A DNA stretch of 64,000 nucleotides from Tabrizicola_A aquatica (lineage in GTDB: Bacteria > Pseudomonadota > Alphaproteobacteria > Rhodobacterales > Rhodobacteraceae). The notes under the pieces are model-generated. The model saw only the letters and a program-made list of their open reading frames with translations. It was not told the DNA's origin and did no database searches. A program made the translations under genes and the position numbers. Below, piece by piece: positions 16,935 to 25,094 of the stretch. How positions within the stretch are numbered: position 1 is the stretch's first letter; each line of letters begins with the position of its first letter. The DNA is taken from assembly GCA_965194375.1 (NCBI GenBank), contig CBDAEL010000001.1. The stretch is one strand, 5' to 3'.

Positions 16935-17414
16935 TTAAATCACGGCCTGCCACAGCTCGATAAACACGTGCGCTTCATCTCCGGGCTCTGCCCAAGCTGT
17001 GCCGAAGAGCACGGCATCCGACAGCCAACCATGCGGGCCTGCCGGGGCCTCGATCACTGCGCGGGTGCGGCCTTGGAAGCTGTCGTCAGGCATTGGCTGC
17101 ATGCGGCCAGCGTTGGTGATCATCAGCGGCGTGCCGTCGTCCAGCATCAGGCAATAGCGCGCTTCGATCGCATAGGCGCCGTCCGGAAGGCGCTGGGCAA
17201 AGTCCGCCCCGCCGGGCAGGATATGCCCGCAGATGCCGGGACCTGTGACGGCACCGCCGGTGATCGGGAACATGGCGCGGCGGGTGCCCTGCGCGGTGTC
17301 AAATTCGAGCGCCGGGCCAAGATCGGCGCGAATGGCAAGGGCAAAGCGCAATGAGGGCTGGCCCGGTGACAGGCTGGCGCCAAGGCTGCGCGCATCAAGG
17401 CTTGTCGTTGTCAT
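16935..17414 (-). CDS. DUF3237 domain protein
   Basis: A protein of 159 residues covering the DUF3237 fold almost completely: PGQPSLRFALAIRADLGPALEF at the start, FPITGGAVTGPGICGHILPGGADFAQRLPDG in the middle, and AWAEPGDEAHVFIELWQAVI at the end. The family's function is unknown; members are small beta-barrel-like proteins often encoded beside catabolic oxidoreductases. The ATG at 17414 has GGAGGGAAGC upstream; an in-frame start at 17534 would overlap the divergent monooxygenase gene and is rejected. It is divergent from the FAD monooxygenase with 63 bases between the two starts, which suggests shared control. Confidence 0.8.
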   Translation of the reverse strand: MTTTSLDARSLGASLSPGQPSLRFALAIRADLGPALEFDTAQGTRRAMFPITGGAVTGPGICGHILPGGADFAQRLPDGAYAIEARYCLMLDDGTPLMITNAGRMQPMPDDSFQGRTRAVIEAPAGPHGWLSDAVLFGTAWAEPGDEAHVFIELWQAVI

Positions 17415-17477
17415 GCTTCCCTCCGTATTCTGCGGGCCAAGGGTGCAGAACTGCACCAGCAAGGCAAGGGAAAAGCC

Positions 17478-18722
17478 ATGATTTTGATTGCAGGCGGCGG
17501 CATTGCCGGGTTGGTCATGGGGCTGACGCTGCACCAGTTGGGGCTGCCGTTTCGGGTTTATGAGCGTGTGGCCGAGCCGCGCCCCTTAGGCGTGGGGATC
17601 AACCTGCAACCGAACTCGGTGCGGGAGTTGTTTGATCTGGGGCTGGAGGCCGAGTTGGGCGCGCTGGGCGTGCGGACACGGCAATATGGGTTCTATTCCA
17701 AACACGGGCAGGAAATCTGGGTCGAGCCGCGCGGGCTGCATGCGGGCTATCACTGGCCGCAGTTTTCGGTGCACCGGGGGCATTTCCAGATGATGCTGCT
17801 GCGCGTGCTGCGAGCGCGGGCCGGGGCGGAGTGTGTGGTCACCGGCGCAGGCGTGGTGGGGTTTGAAAGCACCGATCAGGGGGCCACGCTGATCTTGAGC
17901 GATGGGCGGCGCGTGACGGGGGATCTGGCGATTGCCGCCGATGGCATCCATTCGGCCATTCGTCGGCAGATGGTGCCGGAGGAAGGTGAGCCGATCTGGA
18001 ACGGTGCGATCATGTGGCGCGGCACGACGCGGGCGGCGCAGTTTCTGGGTGGAAATGCGATGTGTCTGGCGGGACATGACAGCCAGCGCTTTGTGGCCTA
18101 TCCGATCTCGGGGCCGGACCCCGAGACCGGGCTGTCCGAGATCAACTGGATTGCCGAGTTGCGCGTGGACCCGGCGCGCGCGATGTCCAAGGGCGACTGG
18201 AACCGCCCCGCCGACAAGGGTGATTTCGCGCCCGCTTTTGAGGGGTGGGATTTCGGATGGGTGGATTGCCCGGCGCTGATCGCGGGATCTGGGCTGGTCT
18301 ACGAATACCCGATGGTGGACCGCGAGCCTTTGCCGAGTTGGACCCATGGCTGCGTGACCCTAATGGGCGATGCCGCGCATGCCACCTATCCTGTGGGGTC
18401 CAATGGGGCGTCTTTGGCCATCATTGATGCGCGCAAGATTGGCGCGGCGCTGCGCGCCCATGGGATCAGTCGGGCGGCGCTTTTGGCCTATGAGGCCGAG
18501 ATGCGGCCGCGGGTAGAGCGCATCTTGCGCGCCAATCGGGGCAAAGGGCCGGATGCGGTGATGCAGATGGTCGAGGATCGCACGGGGGGCGCGCGGTATG
18601 ATGACATCAACACCGTCATTCCCCGCGCCGAGCTTGCCGCCCATGCGGAGCATTACAAGCAGCTGTCAGGCTTTTCCGTGGATGTGCTGAACGGCCAGCC
18701 GCCGATTCTGGGCGCGGTCTGA
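17478..18722 (+). CDS. FAD-dependent monooxygenase (PHBH-like aromatic hydroxylase fold)
   Basis: A protein of 414 residues. The N-terminal ILIAGGGIAGLVMGLTLHQLG is the dinucleotide-binding GxGxxG, DLAIAADGIHSAIRR (about 151-165) is the DG motif that binds both FAD and NAD(P)H, and VTLMGDAAHATYPVGSNGASLAIIDA (about 293-318) is the GD motif contacting the FAD ribose. These three mark class A flavoprotein monooxygenases such as salicylate or 3-hydroxybenzoate hydroxylases. The substrate cannot be read from the sequence; the gene has no aromatic-pathway neighbours in the window. The ATG at 17478 has AAGGGAAAAGCC upstream. A paired hairpin element follows the stop. Confidence 0.86.
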   Translation: MILIAGGGIAGLVMGLTLHQLGLPFRVYERVAEPRPLGVGINLQPNSVRELFDLGLEAELGALGVRTRQYGFYSKHGQEIWVEPRGLHAGYHWPQFSVHRGHFQMMLLRVLRARAGAECVVTGAGVVGFESTDQGATLILSDGRRVTGDLAIAADGIHSAIRRQMVPEEGEPIWNGAIMWRGTTRAAQFLGGNAMCLAGHDSQRFVAYPISGPDPETGLSEINWIAELRVDPARAMSKGDWNRPADKGDFAPAFEGWDFGWVDCPALIAGSGLVYEYPMVDREPLPSWTHGCVTLMGDAAHATYPVGSNGASLAIIDARKIGAALRAHGISRAALLAYEAEMRPRVERILRANRGKGPDAVMQMVEDRTGGARYDDINTVIPRAELAAHAEHYKQLSGFSVDVLNGQPPILGAV

Positions 18723-18738
18723 GGCTGGATCGGGCGGA

Positions 18739-18819
18739 GTGGGGGTTTTCCACCCCCACGCGGGCTTGTGACCAAGCCCGCGTCCCCCGGAGAGTGTTTT
18801 TGCCAAGATGAAAGGCAAA
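18739..18819. repeat. Intergenic double-hairpin element (possible terminator and dispersed repeat)
   Basis: Three stem-loops stand in a row in the gap after the monooxygenase gene. GTGGGGGT (18739-18746) pairs with ACCCCCAC (18752-18759). ACGCGGGCTTG (18758-18768) pairs with CAAGCCCGCGT (18773-18783), an 11-bp perfect stem with a four-base loop; the two stems share bases 18758-18759. TTTGCC (18799-18804) pairs with GGCAAA (18814-18819). A T-run (18797-18801) follows the second stem, so it can act as a terminator for the plus-strand gene. The segment CCCCCGGAG...TTTTTGCCAAGATGAAAG resembles sequence I recall between genes in other Rhodobacteraceae genomes; this was not checked. Confidence 0.6.
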
Positions 18820-18832
18820 TTTTAGCTAATGT

Positions 18833-19732
18833 TTAGCGTTGGCCCCACATCGAGGCGATGTAGCTGGCGGTCATCAGATCAAGATGCGCGCCGCCGCCGT
18901 TCTTGGCGATGGTGATCTCATCATCAGAGCGGCGGGTGTAGCTCGCGGGGTCGTCGTAGAAATCGGCGATGATGTGGCTTTCGGTGATGGCACCGGATTT
19001 CAACGGGTCGATCAGCTCACCGATGTGGTGGACCGTGGTGGCGCGGGCGTCGACAAACAGGCGCGCGCGGGCCATGGCGGTGTCATCCACCTCGCGCATG
19101 CTTGGCTTGTAAGCGCCGATCAGGTCAAGGTGCTGGCCGGGTTGCAACCATTCGCCGCGGATCAGCGGTTCGGTGGCCATGGTGGCGGTGCAGATCACAT
19201 CGGCGGATTTGACCGCCTGTTCCAGATCATCGGCCACGGGGAGACCCATCGCTGCGGCGCTGGCGCGTGAGCGGCTCCAGACGGTGAAGCGGGCGTCGGG
19301 GAAGAGACTGGAATAGGCCTGAACCATGGATTTGGCGACGGTGCCTGCGCCGACCAGAAGAAAGTTCTTCGCATCCTTCCGCGCCAGACGGCGGGCCGAA
19401 AGGAGGCTGTCCCCGGCAGTTTTCCATTTGGTCACCAGATGGAAATCGACCAAGGCGGTCAATTCTCCGGTCTTGTCATCATAAAGCGTGACCGAACCGT
19501 TCACCGTGGGCAGCCCGCGCTGGGCGTTGCTGGGAATGACCGTGGCCACTTTGACCAAAGCGCCAAGCCCGTCGATCCAAGTGGCGCGGTCCAGCACGGT
19601 GTCGGGACCGCGATAGACGAAGAGGTCTTTGATGTCGGGCTTGGGCAGGCGGTGGCCCGCCTCGAAGGCGTCCAGCAGCCCGGGCCATGTCAGCAGCGCT
19701 TCGGCGTCTTTCGGGACAATCGTCAGGGTCAT
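18833..19732 (-). CDS. Ornithine cyclodeaminase/mu-crystallin family protein
   Basis: A protein of 299 residues. VTKWKTAGDSLLSARRLARKDAKN (about 100-123) holds the substrate-contacting Lys/Arg region, and FLLVGAGTVAKSMVQAY (about 124-140) is the Rossmann NAD(P) site. LDLIGAYKPSMREVDD matches the family's GAD..xxEl-type block. Members include ornithine cyclodeaminase, alanine dehydrogenases, ketimine reductases and the iminosuccinate reductase BhcD. The partner genes of the beta-hydroxyaspartate cycle are not nearby, so BhcD is not claimed. It overlaps the HAD gene by four bases, giving a short operon with the DMT permease upstream; a role in amine or imino-acid metabolism would fit the P450/ligase genes further upstream. 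Confidence 0.84.
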   Translation of the reverse strand: MTLTIVPKDAEALLTWPGLLDAFEAGHRLPKPDIKDLFVYRGPDTVLDRATWIDGLGALVKVATVIPSNAQRGLPTVNGSVTLYDDKTGELTALVDFHLVTKWKTAGDSLLSARRLARKDAKNFLLVGAGTVAKSMVQAYSSLFPDARFTVWSRSRASAAAMGLPVADDLEQAVKSADVICTATMATEPLIRGEWLQPGQHLDLIGAYKPSMREVDDTAMARARLFVDARATTVHHIGELIDPLKSGAITESHIIADFYDDPASYTRRSDDEITIAKNGGGAHLDLMTASYIASMWGQR

Positions 19733-20355
19733 AGCCCGGCCTCCTTTGCGGTCAGCAATCCTTCGGCCACCAGTCGGGCGGCCCAGCCTTGCCAGCTTTC
19801 GAACTGATGGGTGCGCCAGCCCCGGCGGGCGGCGGCGGTGATGTTGTCGGCGCGGTCATCGGTAAAGAGCAGGCTTGCCGGCGGCAAGCCGCAATCATCC
19901 TCGACCATCTCATAGATGCGCGGATCGGGTTTGATGACGCCCATCCGGCCCGAGACATAGAGCCTGTCGAAATCGGTGAGAAAGTCCATCTTGGGCAGGG
20001 CTTCCTCGAACGAATATTTGCCGAAATTGGTCAGGGCAAAGACCGGAACCCCTTTGGCCCGAAGCGCGCGCTGCAAGGCGATGGAGCCTTCGATGCGGGG
20101 AGAGGCAAGTTCGATCCAGCGGTCATACCAGAGGCGGATTTCGGCCTGCCAATGCGGGGTGCGGTCGGCCCAGTCATAGATGGTCTCGCGAAACAGCGCG
20201 CCTTCGTCGACGATGTCGTTCATGCGGTGCAGATCGACCTCGGCAAACAGGGCACGGCGGCGGTCCTCGCCGATCACCCGGTCATAGAAAGCCTCGGGCT
20301 GCCAGCGCGTCAGCACATTGCCGATATCAAAGATCACCGCTTGGGGCTGCGACAT
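19729..20355 (-). CDS. HAD-family hydrolase (HAD-IA type)
   Basis: A protein of 208 residues with all four HAD motifs: I, IFDIGNVL (about 8-15; note DIGN instead of the usual DxDGT, common in the YihX-like HAD-IA group), II, FALTNFG (about 109-115), III, KPDPRIYEM, and IV, LLFTDDRADNI. A helical cap (about 18-90) lies between motifs I and II. YihX-like enzymes dephosphorylate sugar phosphates; the actual substrate is unknown. The second Asp of motif I (DxD) is replaced by glycine-asparagine, so phosphatase activity would be unusual but is known in related proteins. The start overlaps the end of the DMT permease by 29 bases. Confidence 0.84.
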   Translation of the reverse strand: MSQPQAVIFDIGNVLTRWQPEAFYDRVIGEDRRRALFAEVDLHRMNDIVDEGALFRETIYDWADRTPHWQAEIRLWYDRWIELASPRIEGSIALQRALRAKGVPVFALTNFGKYSFEEALPKMDFLTDFDRLYVSGRMGVIKPDPRIYEMVEDDCGLPPASLLFTDDRADNITAAARRGWRTHQFESWQGWAARLVAEGLLTAKEAGL

Positions 20356-21289
20356 CTTGCACTTTCCTTCTGACCGTTTCGCGCCAAAGCGTATAAAGCC
20401 CTGCGCCGCAGATCAGCGCAATGCCTGCCCAAGCGGTGGCGTCAGGCCAGGTGCCAAACACCACCACGCCCCAGAAAATCGCCATTGGCATGCCGATATA
20501 TTCGAAGGGCGCGACAAGGGCGGCCTCGGTGGTGCGGTAGGCTTGGCTCATCATCAGCCCGCCGACGCCCACCGCGACGCCGGTGGCCAAGAAGGCCCAC
20601 CAATCGGTGACGGGGGGGACGTGCCAGGGGCGGAACAGGAATTCCCACGTGCTGCCGGGCGCTTGGGCCATGTGGCCGTCACCCACCAGAAGGCCAAAGC
20701 TGCAGGACACGCAGATAAAGCCAACCTGCACGTAAAAGTTCAGCGTCATCGCGCTTTCGGTGTCGCGCATGCGGCGGGTCATCATGTGGCTGGCGGCATA
20801 GCAAAAGGCCGAGATCAGGACGAGAATGGCGGCGGGCTGAATCACGCCTTCGCCGGGGCGGGTCATGATGACCACGCCGAGAAGGCCAACCGCCACCGCC
20901 GCCCAGCGCCGGGGGCCGACGTATTCGCGCAAGACCACGGCCGACATCAGCGTGACAAAGAGCGGCGAGACAAAGGCGACGGCCACGGCATCGGCCAAGG
21001 GCATCAGCGACAGGCCGACGAAATAGGTGATGTTCGACACCATCACGATGCAGACCCGGAAAACATGCGCGCCGACCCGGCGGGTGCGCATCTGCTGCAG
21101 CCCAGCCTTTGAGACCCACATCACGCCGAGCACCAGCGTAATGCCGACAATGGCGCGGATCAGGATGACCTGATGCAGCGCATAGGCCCCCGACAGCGCC
21201 TTGATCGCCAGATCGTTCAACGACAGGACGACCCCGCCGCCGAGGGCAAGAAGTATTCCGGTCGTGTTGCTGTTCGAAGCCGTTTGCAT
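20327..21289 (-). CDS. DMT superfamily permease (EamA family)
   Basis: A protein of 320 residues with about ten hydrophobic helices in two EamA repeats (about 10-140 and 155-295). Typical features are LSLNDLAIKALSG in helix 1, PLFVTLMSAVVLREYVGPRRWAAVAVGLLGVVIM closing the first repeat, and APFEYIGMPMAIFWGVVVFGTWPD near the end of the second. Such proteins export or import amino acids, amines or other small metabolites at the inner membrane. The ATG at 21289 is chosen; an in-frame start 21 residues upstream adds a charged stretch unlike a helix start. It follows the ferredoxin gene by about 108 bases. Confidence 0.88.
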   Translation of the reverse strand: MQTASNSNTTGILLALGGGVVLSLNDLAIKALSGAYALHQVILIRAIVGITLVLGVMWVSKAGLQQMRTRRVGAHVFRVCIVMVSNITYFVGLSLMPLADAVAVAFVSPLFVTLMSAVVLREYVGPRRWAAVAVGLLGVVIMTRPGEGVIQPAAILVLISAFCYAASHMMTRRMRDTESAMTLNFYVQVGFICVSCSFGLLVGDGHMAQAPGSTWEFLFRPWHVPPVTDWWAFLATGVAVGVGGLMMSQAYRTTEAALVAPFEYIGMPMAIFWGVVVFGTWPDATAWAGIALICGAGLYTLWRETVRRKVQDVAAPSGDL

Positions 21290-21397
21290 GGCTTCATAAA
21301 CACCAAAGCGCTCGGTGGTTTCTATCCTGCGGGCGACATGACCAGCCCGCAAAGGGCCGGCCTGCCGAGATTTTCGTACAGATAGGCGCTTGGCGCG

Positions 21398-21709
21398 TCA
21401 GGCTGGCACGATCAGGGTGAGCCCATCCAAGGCAGGCGACATCTTGATCTGGCAGGACAGGCGCGAGGTTGGCTGACGCTCGGCCTCGGCCACGTCTAGC
21501 ATGGCATCTTCGAATTCACCGACAGCGCCGGTCTTGGTCGCCCAATCGGGGGCAACAAAGACGTGGCAGGTGGCGCAGGACAGTGATCCCCCACATTCGC
21601 CGATCACGCGGGGGACATTGGCCGCGACGGCGGCCTCCATCAGGTTTTGGCCTTCGCGGACCTCGGCGGTGATGGTGCTGCCGTCGGGCAGGATCCAGTG
21701 GGCTTTCAT
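21398..21709 (-). CDS. [2Fe-2S] ferredoxin (adrenodoxin/putidaredoxin type)
   Basis: A protein of 103 residues with the cluster cysteines C39-X5-C45-X2-C48-X37-C86 (GECGGSLSCATCHVFV and SRLSCQIKMS), the spacing of the ferredoxins that serve bacterial P450s. The C-terminal SPALDGLTLIVPA matches the putidaredoxin/adrenodoxin tail. It most likely passes electrons to the P450 two genes upstream; no ferredoxin reductase gene is present in the window, so that partner must come from elsewhere. The ATG at 21709 lies seven bases after the stop of the ligase gene, whose TGAGGA supplies the ribosome-binding site. Confidence 0.93.
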   Translation of the reverse strand: MKAHWILPDGSTITAEVREGQNLMEAAVAANVPRVIGECGGSLSCATCHVFVAPDWATKTGAVGEFEDAMLDVAEAERQPTSRLSCQIKMSPALDGLTLIVPA

Positions 21710-21716
21710 AGGGTCC

Positions 21717-23018
21717 TCATATGTACCAGATGTACCAATCGCGCAGCGCATCGCCCTCAAGGGCGGAGGTTTTGTCAACCTCGGCGCGTTTCATGTAGAT
21801 GTGGTTTTCAACCAACCCGGCGCCGACGGCATTGGTCAGGGCGGTATCGGCCTGCAGATCATCCAGCGCCTCGGTCAGGGAGGCGGCGACGCCGTGGGTG
21901 GCGTCATTGCTGGTAAAGCCGTCGCCGGTTTCCAAGGGCTGCAGGGGGTATTTGTTCTGCACGCCCAGAAGGGCGGCCTGCAGAACCGTCGCCACAGCGG
22001 TGTAGGGGTTTGACGCGGCATCGGCCATGCGATGTTCCAGCCGGGCCTTTTTGCCGCCCTCGGCCGACAGGCGCACGGTGACGTTGCGGTTGTCGCCGCC
22101 CCAATTGCACCAGTAGCCCGAAAGGCTGGCCGGTTGCAGGCGGTTATAGGACAGGGCGTTCGGGGCGATGAGACCCGCCATGCCCTTGTGATGGTGCATC
22201 CAACCCGAGATGCAGCCTTTGGCCAGATCGTTCATATTGGCCGGATCACCACGGTCACCATTGGCCAGCGCGTTGTGATCTTTGGCGTCCGTGAATGACA
22301 GGTTCACATGCATGCCAGACCCGCCCTTGGTCAGGATCGGTTTGGGCAAGAAGGTCAGGATGATGCCGTGGTCAAAGGCGATCTCGCGCGCCATCTGGCG
22401 GAAGAGAACGACGTTATCAACATGTTCAACGGCTGTGTCGAAGGTCAGGGTGAATTCATACTGCGGGGTGTCATATTCGTTGGTGATCAGGTCCAGCGGC
22501 AGGCCGATTTCCTGCGCCTTGTTCCAGATCGCATCGGTAAAGCGGCGCGGGTCGGCAAAGTTGCCGGTGCCGTACACCACACCGCCGGGGGTGTCATAAG
22601 GCACGATCGTGCCATCTTCGTTGCGGACAAAGGCATAGGCTTCCAATTCGATCCCGACCTTGGGCGTCAGGCCCAGCGCACCCCAAGCGGCAACGGCGCG
22701 TTTCAGCGCGCTGCGGGGGCACATGGGAATAGGGCTGCCATCGCCTGCGTAAAGGTCGCCCGTCACAACCATTGTGTTCGGCTCCCATCCGGCGCGGATC
22801 TCATCGGCTTGCCAGCGCAGCGCCATATCGGGAATGCCCTCAAGGCACATAGTGCCGGGCGCTTCGATCAACAGATCCTTGTCGTAATGCACCGAGAAGG
22901 TGGGCCGCGCGAAACGGCTTTCGTCGTCTTTCATCTTGGAGGCGGGCAGGTATTTGCCCCGCATGATCGACAGATGATCGCAGAACATCGCGCGCAGGCG
23001 CGGGCTTTGGCTGGTCAT
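21717..23018 (-). CDS. Glutamine-synthetase-family ligase (possible gamma-glutamyl-amine synthetase)
   Basis: A protein of 433 residues with the GS fold: GIELEAYAFV (metal-binding Glu), ITNEYDTPQYEFTLTFDTAVEHVDN, FLPKPILTKGGSGMHVNLSF (the GSGMH ammonia/nucleotide block), IAPNALSYNRLQP and LEHRMADAASNPYTAVATVLQAAL. The overall form is closer to the GlnT/PuuA/EtaA-type gamma-glutamylating ligases than to nitrogen-assimilating GlnA; the usual C-terminal adenylylation tyrosine motif of GlnA is not evident. It may attach glutamate to a primary amine using ATP. It lies between a P450 and a ferredoxin gene, an arrangement I recall from secondary-amine degradation loci. The substrate is unknown. Confidence 0.8.
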   Translation of the reverse strand: MTSQSPRLRAMFCDHLSIMRGKYLPASKMKDDESRFARPTFSVHYDKDLLIEAPGTMCLEGIPDMALRWQADEIRAGWEPNTMVVTGDLYAGDGSPIPMCPRSALKRAVAAWGALGLTPKVGIELEAYAFVRNEDGTIVPYDTPGGVVYGTGNFADPRRFTDAIWNKAQEIGLPLDLITNEYDTPQYEFTLTFDTAVEHVDNVVLFRQMAREIAFDHGIILTFLPKPILTKGGSGMHVNLSFTDAKDHNALANGDRGDPANMNDLAKGCISGWMHHHKGMAGLIAPNALSYNRLQPASLSGYWCNWGGDNRNVTVRLSAEGGKKARLEHRMADAASNPYTAVATVLQAALLGVQNKYPLQPLETGDGFTSNDATHGVAASLTEALDDLQADTALTNAVGAGLVENHIYMKRAEVDKTSALEGDALRDWYIWYI

Positions 23019-23049
23019 GGAACTCTCCCTGGGTGCGGTCTGATGCCGC

Positions 23050-24309
23050 CTATTGCAGTGTCACACGCACCGGCAGCTCTTTGATGCCGCCGATGAAATT
23101 CGATCTGAGAAACTTCTGCTCTCCGGCAGGTTCGATGGACTTTATGCGTTTGGCAAGCTCTTCGAACAGCACCCGCACTTCGAGCCGCGCGAGCCACATG
23201 CCAAGGCAGACATGCGGGCCGCCTTGGCCGAAGGAGACATGGCGGTTTGGGGTGCGGAACAGGTTGACGCGGAAGGGGTCATCAAACGCGCGCTCGTCGC
23301 GGTTGCCAGAGGCCCACCACAGAAGGACCTTGTCGCCCTCTTTGACCTGACGGTCGTGGAATTCAAAATCGCGGGTGGCGGTGCGGCGGAAATAGGTGGT
23401 CGCGCTGCCCCAGCGGATGATCTCATCCGCCGCCGTGTCCCAGACCGGACCGCCCGCCTGCATCTGGGCCAAGAGCTCGGGTTGGTGGGCCAGCGCCTGA
23501 ATTCCGGCAGCGATGGAATAGCGGGTGGTGTCGTTTCCGGCGGCGACCAGAAGGCAGAAGAAATTGCGAAACTCATGTTCCGGCATGACCGAGCCATCCG
23601 GGCCGGGCTGCAGAATAAGATGCAGGATGCCTGAGGTATCGCCCGAGGCTTCCTTTTGGCGCAAAAGCTCTTTGGCATAGACGAACAACTCGGCCCCGGC
23701 GGGAGAGTTGAAGGGCATCATGCGGAATTCGTCCGTGGTCATCTTGTCCAGCACATGCTGGGTGAAGTCGGGGTCGGTGTTTGCAATCAGCGTATCGCCC
23801 TTTTCCACCAGCCAAGGCAGGTCCGCCTCGGGCGTGCCAAGGATACGGCCCAGCATCCGCATTGGCAGTTGGCGGGCGATGTCCTTGGTGGCGTCGAAGG
23901 TGCCCTTTTCCAGCGCTTCATCGAGGATTGGGCCGCAAAGTTCGCGGATCACGGGTTCGAACTGGGCGATCACCGGTTTTGAGAAGGCTTTGGCCACCTT
24001 GATCCGGGTCTGCATGTGTTCGGGTGCGTCGGTTTCCTGAAAGGTGCGGCGCGCGAGGTATTCCTCATAGGTCTGATCCTCCATCCGGATGCCGCGCGCC
24101 GAGGAGATAAGATCGGGCTTGCCATTGAGGAACAGGATGTCTTCATGCCGAGTGACCGACCAATAGCCCTTGCCGCCCGACCAGTCAGACCAATGCATCG
24201 GGTCTTCATCGCGCAGGCGTTTGAAGGTGTTGTGCGGGGGGCCGGCAAGAAAGCTGTCATGGCTGCCAAGATCGGCATGGCCCGTGTCGGTGGGGGTCCA
24301 GACGGTCAT
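23050..24309 (-). CDS. Cytochrome P450
   Basis: A soluble bacterial P450 of 419 residues. It has the I-helix oxygen-activation motif AAGNDTTR (256-263), ExxR at Glu296-Arg299 (DEIIR), the FRRTATRDFEFHD region, and the haem loop SFGQGGPHVCLGMWLARLE with the axial Cys368. The haem loop has one more residue between Phe360 and Cys368 than the textbook FGxGxHxC, as in the CYP124/125 group. The start at 24309 has AGGGAAAGCC upstream; a 53-residue in-frame extension would run into the divergent amidotransferase gene. The ligase and ferredoxin genes follow on the same strand, which suggests an oxidation that yields or uses an amine. The substrate is not readable from the sequence. Confidence 0.93.
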   Translation of the reverse strand: MTVWTPTDTGHADLGSHDSFLAGPPHNTFKRLRDEDPMHWSDWSGGKGYWSVTRHEDILFLNGKPDLISSARGIRMEDQTYEEYLARRTFQETDAPEHMQTRIKVAKAFSKPVIAQFEPVIRELCGPILDEALEKGTFDATKDIARQLPMRMLGRILGTPEADLPWLVEKGDTLIANTDPDFTQHVLDKMTTDEFRMMPFNSPAGAELFVYAKELLRQKEASGDTSGILHLILQPGPDGSVMPEHEFRNFFCLLVAAGNDTTRYSIAAGIQALAHQPELLAQMQAGGPVWDTAADEIIRWGSATTYFRRTATRDFEFHDRQVKEGDKVLLWWASGNRDERAFDDPFRVNLFRTPNRHVSFGQGGPHVCLGMWLARLEVRVLFEELAKRIKSIEPAGEQKFLRSNFIGGIKELPVRVTLQ

Positions 24310-24382
24310 GTGGCTTTCCCTTGCGCAATGCCGATTTAAAAATATACTAAACAGGTTCATAAATATGTAAAGCGGGAAGATC
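24310..24382. promoter_or_regulatory. Divergent promoter region of the P450 and amidotransferase genes
   Basis: These 73 bases between two divergent starts are markedly AT-rich at 24335-24371 (runs such as TTTAAAAATATACTAAA and TTCATAAATATGTAAA), in contrast to the GC-rich surroundings. Both genes must have their promoters here, and joint control is likely. No clear operator dyad could be defined by eye. Confidence 0.5.
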
Positions 24383-25063
24383 ATGCACATCGCGCTCTTG
24401 ATGACCAACACCGACGAGTCGGAGTTTGCCCAAGCCCGCCCCAAGGACGGTGAGAAATTCACCACCATGGTCCAGTCAGTGCGGCCGGATTGGCGGGTGA
24501 CGGTCTTTGCGGTGAAGGACGGGGTTTTCCCGGCGGAGGATGCGCGATTCGATGGCTGGCTGATCGGGGGAAGCCCGGCTTCGGTGCATGATTCTGACCC
24601 TTGGGTGGGGCAGTTGTTCGCGCTGATCCGGCGGTTGGTGGCCGAGGGGCAGCCGATCTTTGGGGCCTGTTTCGGACATCAGGCCATTGCGATGGCCTTG
24701 GGTGGAGAGGTGGGAAAGAACCCCGGAGGCTGGGTTTTCGGGCTGGTTGAGACAGAGATCGAGGGCCAACCGATTCGTCTTTATGGCAGCCATCTGGAGC
24801 AGGTCTTGCGGCTGCCGCAGGGCGCGGTGGTTCTGGGGGGCACGGCAGAATGCCCGGTGGGCAGTTTTGCCATTCCGGGGCGGGTGATGACGACGCAGTA
24901 TCACCCGGAAATGAGCCACGGTTTCATAAGCGATCTGGTGGAGGAATATGCGAGCGACCTGCCGCCTGAGGTGGTGGCGCGGGCGCGTGATTCATTGACC
25001 AACAAGGCGGATAGTGACGCAATCGCGGAACGGATCGTCCGGTTCTTTGAAGGCCAGCGCTAA
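24383..25063 (+). CDS. Stand-alone type 1 glutamine amidotransferase
   Basis: A protein of 226 residues. The class I amidotransferase triad is present: the nucleophile Cys96 in FGACFGHQAIA, and His174 and Glu176 in QYHPEM. IGGSPASVHDSDPW holds the oxyanion-site glycines. No synthetase domain is attached, so it belongs to the GuaA-like stand-alone group annotated as GMP-synthase-like amidotransferases; members hydrolyse glutamine or gamma-glutamyl compounds. It is divergent from the P450-ligase-ferredoxin genes, and removal of a gamma-glutamyl group made by that ligase is an attractive but untested role. The ATG at 24383 has GCGGGAAGATC upstream. Confidence 0.85.
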   Translation: MHIALLMTNTDESEFAQARPKDGEKFTTMVQSVRPDWRVTVFAVKDGVFPAEDARFDGWLIGGSPASVHDSDPWVGQLFALIRRLVAEGQPIFGACFGHQAIAMALGGEVGKNPGGWVFGLVETEIEGQPIRLYGSHLEQVLRLPQGAVVLGGTAECPVGSFAIPGRVMTTQYHPEMSHGFISDLVEEYASDLPPEVVARARDSLTNKADSDAIAERIVRFFEGQR

Positions 25064-25094
25064 CGCTCATCGAGCCCGTACCGGGCACTCTTCG

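Noticed and set aside
14955..17354. A 799-codon open frame on the plus strand
   Set aside because: It lies antisense to ilvD and the DUF3237 gene, has no recognised domain or ribosome-binding site, and is explained by the high GC content and codon bias of the minus-strand genes.
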